5,742 bases of DNA. Origin: Aquificaceae bacterium. Its GTDB lineage: Bacteria > Aquificota > Aquificia > Aquificales > Aquificaceae. Shown here one piece after another: positions 1 through 5,417 of this stretch. Location of the stretch: positions 1 to 5,742 of the forward strand of contig JALSHX010000034.1 in assembly GCA_026982025.1 (NCBI GenBank), read 5' to 3'. How positions within the stretch are numbered: the stretch's first letter is position 1; the number at the start of each line of letters is the position of its first letter. The notes beneath the pieces are model-generated. The model saw nothing but the letters and a program-made list of their open reading frames with translations, made no database searches and was not told where the DNA came from. The translations under genes were made by a program, and so were the position numbers.

Positions 1-1
1 C

Positions 2-1435
2 GGCTCAAAGGTAATTTCTTTTGATGGAAAAGAGGCAAGAAGGATCAGAGGATTCACAGATGTTTTCAGGGCGGGTAAGGGAGTTGCGGTGGCAGGACAA
101 AGCCCGTTCTCTGTGCTAAAGGCTAGAAATTATCTCAGGGTGAAATGGAGCGAAGGTCCAATGAAGGGGATGGACCAGGATAACATCGTCTCCCACTTCC
201 TTAAGAGCCTCAAGAAAAAAGGACTTGCTGGAAGGTCCGACGGGAAGGCAAGGGAGGTAATAAAAAGATCCCGGAGAAAGGTTAAGCTTACATACATTCT
301 TCCTTACCTTTACCACGCCTGTATGGAACCCATGGCGTGCACTGTTAACTATGATGGTAATAAGTGTGAGATTTATGTTCCCACTCAAAACCAAACTGCC
401 GTCCTGGCAAAGGCGAGAAAGATTCTTGGGCTTCCACCGGCGAGAATAAAGGTCATTACTACCTATCTCGGGGGTGGTTTCGGCAGAAAGTCAAACGCGG
501 AGTTCGTTGAGGAGGCACTCCTTATAGCTAAAAGGCTGAAAAAGCCCGTTAAGCTCTTTTACACAAGGGAGGATGACATCAAGTCTGGATGGTTCAGACC
601 CATGTGCTCGGCACACCTTGAGGGGAGCGTTGATGAAAAGGGAATGCCCGATGCCCTTTATTTTAAAATTGCGGTTCCTGCTGTCTTTGAGTGGGCTGGT
701 AGAAAAAGGGGAGGAATTGACCCCGCGGCTCTCTCAGGAGTTGCCAACACCTTTTACGAAATACCTCACATACATGCGGAATTTGTAAAGGTAAAGCTTC
801 CCGTTCCCGTCTGGTTCTGGAGATCTGTTGGACACAGCCACAATGCATACCTGATGGAGACATTCCTTGATGTCCTTGCGTCTCTCGGAGGTAAGGATCC
901 CGTTGAACTCAGGCTGAACCTCCTTGAAACCAATTTCAGGGCTTACGAACTAATTGAGTTCGTCGCGGAAAAGGGAGGGTGGCATAAAGGTCCCGTTGAT
1001 GGTCAGGCTCTTGGCTTTGCCTATCACTATTCCTTTGGTACCCATGTAGCACAAATGGCAGAAGTTTCATACGACGATGGCAAGGTTAGGGTTCACAGGG
1101 TAGTCTGTGGTGTGGATCTGGGACCGAAGGTACTTAACCCTGACCTGGTGATCCAGCAGATGGAAAGCGGAATTATAATGGGAATCAGCTCCTTCCTCCA
1201 CGAAGGTGTCATTTTCAGAGACGGAGGACCCTCCAGTTTAAACTTTGACACATACCGGATACTCGGGATTCAGGAATCACCTGCGATAGAAGTTTACATA
1301 AAGAAGTCCGAAGGAACCCCGGGAGGAGTAGGAGAACCGGGGGTTCCGCCTGCGAGTCCTGCCGTTGCCAACGCCCTTTTCAGGATCAAAGGAGAGCCGG
1401 TAACATGGCTTCCTTTCTATAGAACCATGTCCTAA
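2..1435 (+). CDS. Molybdopterin-binding large subunit of an IorB-type molybdenum hydroxylase (5'-truncated)
   Basis: This is the C-terminal 477 residues of a xanthine dehydrogenase-family large subunit, closest in pattern to IorB (isoquinoline 1-oxidoreductase / nicotinate or aldehyde dehydrogenase type). The reading frame is open from base 2, so a GTG at 89 is an internal valine and not the start. IorB proteins usually have about 700-750 residues, so roughly 250 are missing, including any twin-arginine signal. Visible family marks, in order: MEPMACTV (about 325-348), the cofactor-binding GGGFGRK at 470-490, WRSVGHSHNA (about 820-849), VAQMAEVSYDDGKVRVHRVV (about 1050-1110) and GVGEPGVPP, whose Glu at 1334-1336 is the expected catalytic base. 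Such subunits hydroxylate an N-heterocycle or aldehyde with water and pass electrons to a separate 2Fe-2S subunit, often on to a cytochrome c. Those partners would lie upstream. The substrate cannot be read from sequence. Family certain; subfamily likely. Confidence 0.9.
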   Translation, partial: GSKVISFDGKEARRIRGFTDVFRAGKGVAVAGQSPFSVLKARNYLRVKWSEGPMKGMDQDNIVSHFLKSLKKKGLAGRSDGKAREVIKRSRRKVKLTYILPYLYHACMEPMACTVNYDGNKCEIYVPTQNQTAVLAKARKILGLPPARIKVITTYLGGGFGRKSNAEFVEEALLIAKRLKKPVKLFYTREDDIKSGWFRPMCSAHLEGSVDEKGMPDALYFKIAVPAVFEWAGRKRGGIDPAALSGVANTFYEIPHIHAEFVKVKLPVPVWFWRSVGHSHNAYLMETFLDVLASLGGKDPVELRLNLLETNFRAYELIEFVAEKGGWHKGPVDGQALGFAYHYSFGTHVAQMAEVSYDDGKVRVHRVVCGVDLGPKVLNPDLVIQQMESGIIMGISSFLHEGVIFRDGGPSSLNFDTYRILGIQESPAIEVYIKKSEGTPGGVGEPGVPPASPAVANALFRIKGEPVTWLPFYRTMS

Positions 1436-1446
1436 AATACAAGGTT

Positions 1447-2880
1447 ATGTTCAAAAAGGTTCTTATAGCTAACAGGGGTGAAGTCGCACTAAGAATAATA
1501 AGGGCGTGTAAAGAGCTCGGTATAAAGACTGTCGCCATATACTCCGAGGCGGATGTTCGCTCCCTCTATGTGAAAAAAGCGGACGAAGCCTATCTAATTC
1601 CCGGTGATCCCCTCAGGGCTTATCTGGACTATGTTCGCATTGTTGACCTCGCAAGGCAGGTGGGGGCGCAGGCCATTCACCCCGGATACGGTTTCCTCGC
1701 TGAGAACGCAGACTTTGCCCGTTACTGCATGAGGAGGGGGATAACCTTTATCGGACCCACCCCCGAACAGATAGAGGTCTTCGGGGACAAGGTGAGGGCA
1801 AAAAGAGTAATGTCGGAGGCGGGACTGCCCGTAGTTCCGGGTTCTGAAGAGCCTGTAAGAAGCGTTGAGGAAGCGGTGGGTCTAGCAAAGGAAATCGGAT
1901 TTCCCGTAATGCTTAAAGCCGCCTTTGGAGGGGGCGGAAGGGGAATGAGGGTGGTTAGAGGCGAGGAGGAGCTCAAAACTGCCTTTGAATCCGCATTCAG
2001 GGAAGCGGAGGCATACTTCGGAAAGGGTGACATATTTATAGAGAAGTACATTGAGAATCCCAAGCACATTGAGGTTCAGGTTCTCGGTGATAGATACGGA
2101 AACATAATCCATCTCGGAGAAAGAGACTGCTCAATTCAGAGACGGCACCAGAAACTGATTGAGATTGCTCCCTCACCCTCCCTTTCAAAGGAGCTGAGGA
2201 TGAGGATTCTCGGAAACGCGGTAAAGGCGCTGATGAAGGTGGGTTACGAGAATGCGGGAACCCTTGAGTTTCTTGTGGATCAGAACACCGGTGAGTACTA
2301 CTTCATAGAGATGAACACAAGGCTTCAGGTGGAGCATACAATAACAGAGACCATTACGGGTGTTGACATAGTGGAAATGATGATACGAATAGCTGCTGGA
2401 GAGCCCCTCCCGTTCCTTCAGAGTGATGTTACATTCAGGGGTTACGCCATTGAGTTCAGGGTCAACGCGGAGGATCCCAAGAAAGGTTTTGCCCCCTCAC
2501 CGGGGAAGATAACAGCCTATTACTCTCCGGGAGGTCCGGGGGTTAGGATAGATGCTGGAGTTTATAAGGATTACATCATCCCCCCCTTTTACGACTCACT
2601 GATAGCCAAGATGACGGTTTGGGCACTTACCTGGGAAAAGGCTGTTGCAAGGTCAAGGAGAGCCCTTGATGAGTTCATTGTTAGGGGCGTTCCGACCAAC
2701 ATACCCCTTTACAGGGAGATGGTCAGGGACCCTGACTTTATTCGGGGAGACTTCGGCGTTCGCTTCCTTGAGGATAAGATCTCCCGGGGGGATTATGACT
2801 TTGAGGTAGAAGGAGAAATTGATAAGGAGGACATAGTTCTTGCAATATCTGCGGCGGTAGCCGCTCATTACGGTTTGTAA
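1447..2880 (+). CDS. Biotin carboxylase subunit of a two-subunit carboxylase (pyruvate or 2-oxoglutarate type)
   Basis: ATP-dependent carboxylation of biotin on a partner subunit, with cytoplasmic location. The N-terminal fold starts at MFKKVLIANRGE, which fixes the ATG. Next come the ATP-grasp domain (about residues 115-315) with glycine loop GGGGRG at 161-166, and the C-terminal domain (about 330-445). Residues matching the E. coli AccC active site are all present: K157, H207, E209, C228, Q231, H234, K236, E274, E288, N290, R292, E296 and R338. There is no biotin-attachment domain. At 477 residues it exceeds AccC (449). The extra acidic tail ending in DKED...ISAAVAAHYGL resembles the CfiB/PycA small subunits of Hydrogenobacter and Aquifex, which feed the reductive TCA cycle. 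QVEHT in place of QVEHP leans towards pyruvate carboxylase (pycA) over cfiB, but the partner is not in the window, so no symbol is given. It starts 11 bases after the hydroxylase stop, with only AAGGT one base from the ATG as a poor ribosome site, suggesting read-through transcription. Confidence 0.93.
   Translation: MFKKVLIANRGEVALRIIRACKELGIKTVAIYSEADVRSLYVKKADEAYLIPGDPLRAYLDYVRIVDLARQVGAQAIHPGYGFLAENADFARYCMRRGITFIGPTPEQIEVFGDKVRAKRVMSEAGLPVVPGSEEPVRSVEEAVGLAKEIGFPVMLKAAFGGGGRGMRVVRGEEELKTAFESAFREAEAYFGKGDIFIEKYIENPKHIEVQVLGDRYGNIIHLGERDCSIQRRHQKLIEIAPSPSLSKELRMRILGNAVKALMKVGYENAGTLEFLVDQNTGEYYFIEMNTRLQVEHTITETITGVDIVEMMIRIAAGEPLPFLQSDVTFRGYAIEFRVNAEDPKKGFAPSPGKITAYYSPGGPGVRIDAGVYKDYIIPPFYDSLIAKMTVWALTWEKAVARSRRALDEFIVRGVPTNIPLYREMVRDPDFIRGDFGVRFLEDKISRGDYDFEVEGEIDKEDIVLAISAAVAAHYGL
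2868..2880. other. Convergent overlap of two gene ends
   Basis: The last 13 bases of the biotin carboxylase gene (stop TAA at 2878-2880) are also the last 13 bases of the lipoprotein gene on the other strand (stop TAA, read from 2870 to 2868). No stem followed by a T-run was seen within about 100 bases on either side, so each transcript probably runs into the other gene as antisense RNA or ends by a factor-dependent route. Confidence 0.85.
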
Positions 2881-3644
2881 TTAACTTTTACGGGTTCGCT
2901 TTTTCTTCCGTATTTGTTGACCGCCCTTATTTCAAAGGTAACCTCCCTGCCGGGATCGGGCAGTGAGAAGACATTTTCCCTGATCGGTGTGGGGGTCAGG
3001 AGCGACCCGTCCATCAGCACTTCAAAGGACACATCCTCATCCCCGTGCCACCAGTAAATGTAGATCCTGCCTTTTTTGCTGACGATTCGGGGGTCCGTGG
3101 GAGGTTCAGGGACCGGAGGTTCTCTGGCGATAACTTCAATTATTCGGGGAAAGCTCTCCGATCCGTTTATAACCCCCGTTATTGCAACCCTGTAATCCGA
3201 AAAATTCCTTTCAATTGAAGCCCGCTTATCTTTTACCTCCATTATCGGCTTGGGTACCACGAAGCCTTCATCGTCAAGGGGGTAAATGCGGTAAGCTCCA
3301 TAGCCATCAAGATGTAGGATGACACTATCTTCTGAAACTTCGGTAATAACCTCAGGAGGCTCGCCTCCCGCGGGAGGAACGCACTCCTTCCTTTTTTTGC
3401 CAAGTTTGTGCCTGACCCTGAAGCAAAAGCTCCTGCCGTCAATTCTCATAAGGTAATTGCCTTTTTTTATAAACCCTTGGGCAGAAACTCCCTCCTTACG
3501 GGGAAGCACATAAGTTACATCTCCTATTCTTTTGACCGAGTACCGGGGTTCGGGGAGCGGACTGGGCGGTTTTTTTATTCCGCAACCGGTGAAAAAAAGA
3601 GGTACAGTTGTAAAAAGCAAAAACGATAAAAGCCTTATGGCCAT
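2868..3644 (-). CDS. Putative lipoprotein with C-terminal fibronectin type III-like domain
   Basis: A 258-residue protein. Residues 1-20 form a Sec signal (Arg4, hydrophobic 5-19) ending in the lipobox F-T-G-C. Cys21 would be lipidated, so the product is expected at the outer face of a membrane. Gly22 with no Asp at +2 is compatible with outer-membrane sorting by E. coli rules, which may not hold here. A Pro/Lys-rich linker follows (24-33). Residues about 176-258 look like a fibronectin type III fold: a proline-rich entry, IYIYWW, FEVLMDG, and the closing EIRAVNKYGRKSEP. Residues about 97-172 may be a second, degenerate copy. Cys74 and Cys88 could form a disulfide. Three A7 tracts lie in the coding strand. 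There is no clear ribosome site before the ATG at 3644, and the gene diverges from the kamA-like operon. I do not recognise the specific family. Function is unknown; a role in envelope adhesion or scaffolding would be speculation. Confidence 0.8.
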   Translation of the reverse strand: MAIRLLSFLLFTTVPLFFTGCGIKKPPSPLPEPRYSVKRIGDVTYVLPRKEGVSAQGFIKKGNYLMRIDGRSFCFRVRHKLGKKRKECVPPAGGEPPEVITEVSEDSVILHLDGYGAYRIYPLDDEGFVVPKPIMEVKDKRASIERNFSDYRVAITGVINGSESFPRIIEVIAREPPVPEPPTDPRIVSKKGRIYIYWWHGDEDVSFEVLMDGSLLTPTPIRENVFSLPDPGREVTFEIRAVNKYGRKSEPVKVNYKP

Positions 3645-3657
3645 ATCTAAATCAAAT

Positions 3658-3688
3658 TTTATACAAAATTCAATGCAGTAGACCGCAA
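3658..3688 (-). promoter_or_regulatory. Possible weak promoter for the lipoprotein gene
   Basis: Reading leftwards, TATAAA (3663-3658) matches five of six -10 bases. TTGCGG (3688-3683) lies 19 bases upstream and matches only half of a -35 box. The -10 ends 13 bases before the ATG, so transcription from it would give a leader of about six bases, which agrees with the lack of a Shine-Dalgarno sequence. This is suggestive only. Confidence 0.28.
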
Positions 3689-3690
3689 GG

Positions 3691-3718
3691 TTGACAAGGA
3701 GTGATTTTTAACTAAAAT
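3691..3718 (+). promoter_or_regulatory. Sigma70-type promoter for the kamA-like operon
   Basis: A perfect -35 box TTGACA (3691-3696) is followed after 16 bases by TAAAAT (3713-3718), which matches five of six -10 bases, in an A/T-rich stretch. The predicted transcription start is near 3724-3726, giving a leader of about 60 bases before the ATG at 3784. It is the only good promoter seen for the three rightward genes, which are closely packed. Confidence 0.65.
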
Positions 3719-3720
3719 TA

Positions 3721-3754
3721 AACCTGCTCAAAAGGGTCGCAGGTTCTCTGCAGG
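3721..3754 (+). promoter_or_regulatory. Operator-like cluster of GCAGG half-sites over the transcription start
   Basis: A perfect inverted repeat has arms AACCTGC (3721-3727) and GCAGGTT (3739-3745) around an 11-base centre. A further direct GCAGG at 3750-3754 sits 11 bases, about one helical turn, from the one at 3739-3743. The left arm begins two bases after the -10 box and covers the predicted transcription start, a usual repressor position. Because the RNA would start inside the left arm, a protein-binding DNA site is likelier than an RNA hairpin. A smaller RNA stem GCAG (3739-3742) / CTGC (3748-3751) is also possible. No regulator is encoded in the window. Confidence 0.4.
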
Positions 3755-3770
3755 CTTTTAATCGCCATTT

Positions 3771-3776
3771 GGAGGT
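3771..3776 (+). promoter_or_regulatory. Strong ribosome binding site that sets the kamA-like start
   Basis: GGAGGT stands seven bases before the ATG at 3784. The same frame is open from a TTG at 3769, but that codon overlaps this site and would make it coding, so the ATG is preferred. It is the only strong Shine-Dalgarno sequence found in front of a complete gene here. Confidence 0.8.
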
Positions 3777-3783
3777 GGGTAGA

Positions 3784-4911
3784 ATGAAGAGAAAGGTTAA
3801 ATACATCATAAATCTTGACTTTATAGAGGAAATTCCTCTCAAGGAGAGGATAGAATTAAAGGAAGTAACTGATAAATTTGCTTTCAGAACCAACAATTAC
3901 TATAATTCATTGATAAATTGGGATGATCCGAACGACCCTATAAGAAGAATAGTTATTCCAACCACCGAGGAGCTTGAGGTCTGGGGAAAGCTTGACGCAT
4001 CAAACGAAAGTAAGTACACAAAGGTTCACGGTCTGGAACACAAGTATCCCGACACCGCCCTTCTTCTCGTCACCGATGTTTGCGGGATATACTGTAGGTT
4101 CTGTTTCAGAAAGAGGCTATTTATGAACGACAACGATGAGGTTGCAAGGGATGTTTCTCAGGGTCTTGAGTACATCAGGAACCATCCGGAGATTAACAAT
4201 GTGCTTCTGACGGGCGGTGACCCCCTTGTTCTTGCAACCTTCAAATTGGAGAAGATCCTTAAAGCCCTTGCGGAAATCCCTCATGTGAAGATCGTCCGAA
4301 TCGGCTCCAAGATGCTTGCGGTTAATCCCTTCAGGGTCCTTGACGATCCCGACCTTCTTAAGCTCTTTGAGTGGTTCAACTCCGTTGAGGGCAAACAGCT
4401 TTACCTGATGAACCACTTTAACCATCCCCGTGAACTTACAGAAGAAGCTGTCTCTGCTGTTAGGCTCGTTGCGGGAACGGGAACGATCATGACCAATCAA
4501 ACACCAATCCTGAAAGGGATTAACGACGATACGGACACCCTTCACTCTCTCCTTGAAGAACTTTCTTACATAGGGGCAACCCCCTACTATGTCTTCCAGT
4601 GCAGGCCCACCGCGGGCAACAAAACTTACTCAACGAGGATTGAGGACACCATTGACCTCGTTGAAAGGGTGAGGTCAAGAATGTCGGGGCTCGGAGCAAG
4701 GGTTCGCTATGTTATGTCCCACGAGACGGGGAAAATTGAAATTCTCGGAAAGACGGAGAGCATGATATTCTTCAGATACCACCGCGCTGCTGATCCGGAG
4801 AACGCGGGCAGATTCATGGTTTATAAGAGAAACCCTGAAGCCCACTGGTTTGACGACTACACCCATCTTCTTGAAGACTACAGGGTTGAAACCCAGCGGG
4901 AGTATGTGTAA
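3784..4911 (+). CDS. KamA-family radical SAM / PLP enzyme (aminomutase-like, substrate unknown)
   Basis: A 375-residue cytoplasmic relative of lysine 2,3-aminomutase, which shifts an amino group from C2 to C3 using S-adenosylmethionine, a 4Fe-4S cluster and PLP. The family N-terminal signature YYNSLI...DDPNDPIRR is clear. The cluster motif is Cys100, Cys104, Cys107 (CxxxCxxC). Arg109, two residues after the last Cys, matches the carboxylate-binding Arg134 of the clostridial enzyme. TGGDPL at 143-148 is the usual SAM-side loop. Lys317 in SHETGKIE aligns with the PLP lysine (Lys337). The lysine side-chain ligands Asp293 and Asp330 align with Arg274 (FQCRPTAGN) and Val310 (ungapped count), so lysine is an unlikely substrate. 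EpmB is also unlikely, since its sequence differs at these places. It is shorter than clostridial KamA (about 416). It leads a probable operon with the helical protein and topA. No beta-lysine acetyltransferase is nearby. Annotation pipelines would probably say lysine 2,3-aminomutase; that name should be held loosely. Confidence 0.9.
   Translation: MKRKVKYIINLDFIEEIPLKERIELKEVTDKFAFRTNNYYNSLINWDDPNDPIRRIVIPTTEELEVWGKLDASNESKYTKVHGLEHKYPDTALLLVTDVCGIYCRFCFRKRLFMNDNDEVARDVSQGLEYIRNHPEINNVLLTGGDPLVLATFKLEKILKALAEIPHVKIVRIGSKMLAVNPFRVLDDPDLLKLFEWFNSVEGKQLYLMNHFNHPRELTEEAVSAVRLVAGTGTIMTNQTPILKGINDDTDTLHSLLEELSYIGATPYYVFQCRPTAGNKTYSTRIEDTIDLVERVRSRMSGLGARVRYVMSHETGKIEILGKTESMIFFRYHRAADPENAGRFMVYKRNPEAHWFDDYTHLLEDYRVETQREYV
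3825..3850 (+). repeat. Two overlapping palindromes at the start of the kamA-like gene
   Basis: AGAGGAA (3825-3831), one base, then TTCCTCT (3833-3839) forms a perfect dyad. The middle segment TCCTCTC (3834-3840) can instead pair with GAGAGGA (3844-3850) across an AAG loop. The two stems exclude each other because they share the centre segment. They lie in codons 14-23, about 40-65 bases after the ATG, and encode an ordinary Glu/Lys/Ile-rich stretch, so they may be chance. Confidence 0.45.
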
Positions 4912-4925
4912 CTTACAATATCTGA

Positions 4926-5417
4926 ATGGAAGTTTCTCCCTTCTACATTCTTCTTGCAAAACTTGAAGAAGAGATAAGCTACCAGAGGAAAGTGGTAAAT
5001 ACATACCTCTTTGCCCACCAGAGGCTCACTCAGGAGATCTTCCTGAGGTCTCTTGACATCCTCAGGAGGACAGCCCAGACCTTCAAGCTGATTTCCCTCA
5101 TCCTTGACGAGCTTGACACTCTTAGTGATCGCTATATGAAGGAACAGGCGCTGTTAATGAGTTCCGAATGCCTTTCCCTCACATCCCTTCTGCTTCCCGC
5201 AATTGAAAGCACATCCCCAATCTTTCTTGAAAGCCTCGTTATATCCGACGAGCCAATACTTGAAAGGATTGAGTCCCTTGCGGAGTACCTTGAGACCTCC
5301 CTTCAGGCGTCTGAGAACTTCTCTGCTGACGAGGCGGCAAAAACCGTTGAGGAGATTCAAAGAACCCTTGAGTACCATATCAGGGTGGGAGAGAGAACCC
5401 TTGGTAAGATCCTGTGA
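4926..5417 (+). CDS. Small all-helical protein of unknown function
   Basis: A 163-residue protein that I do not recognise. It is rich in Leu, Glu and Arg, has only two glycines (both in the last dozen residues) and few prolines, and shows long amphipathic helical stretches: about 6-40, 44-72, 74-92, 103-130 and 133-160. No signal peptide, membrane segment, metal-binding cluster or nucleotide motif is visible, so it is probably a soluble helical bundle or a coiled-coil partner protein. An in-frame TGA lies directly before the ATG at 4926, so the frame cannot extend upstream. No Shine-Dalgarno is present, and a GTG at 4992 after AGAGGA is a less likely alternative start. It begins 14 bases after the kamA-like stop and its TGA abuts the topA ATG. 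Codon use is like its neighbours, and the reading frame is long and tightly packed, which supports a real gene. Translation is probably coupled to the upstream gene. Confidence 0.78.
   Translation: MEVSPFYILLAKLEEEISYQRKVVNTYLFAHQRLTQEIFLRSLDILRRTAQTFKLISLILDELDTLSDRYMKEQALLMSSECLSLTSLLLPAIESTSPIFLESLVISDEPILERIESLAEYLETSLQASENFSADEAAKTVEEIQRTLEYHIRVGERTLGKIL

Noticed and set aside
89..91. GTG as start codon of the first gene
   Set aside because: The frame is open to base 2, and the residues before 89 continue the IorB family pattern, so the gene enters from outside the window.
1722..2112. Reverse-strand open frames opposite the biotin carboxylase
   Set aside because: They lie opposite a conserved gene, have low-complexity Ser/Pro/Leu-rich translations, and show no ribosome site or family resemblance.
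1447..2880. Plain AccC of acetyl-CoA carboxylase
   Set aside because: The catalytic core fits, but the length of 477 and the C-terminal tail resemble the two-subunit pyruvate/2-oxoglutarate carboxylases, and no accB lies beside it. It is not fully excluded.
2881..2960. Intrinsic terminator after the biotin carboxylase gene
   Set aside because: The T-runs here have no stable stem before them.
3769..3771. TTG as start of the KamA-like protein
   Set aside because: It overlaps the Shine-Dalgarno GGAGGT, which is ideally placed for the ATG at 3784.
4117..4545. Reverse-strand frame of 142 codons inside the kamA-like gene
   Set aside because: It is fully covered by a well-conserved radical SAM gene, and its translation has no recognisable domain.
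3784..4911. Assignment as EpmB (EF-P beta-lysylation) or as true lysine 2,3-aminomutase
   Set aside because: The substrate-site segment FQCRPTAGN and the PLP-lysine segment SHETGKIE match neither the EpmB patterns I know nor the Asp pair of lysine 2,3-aminomutase. No efp or acetyltransferase gene is present.
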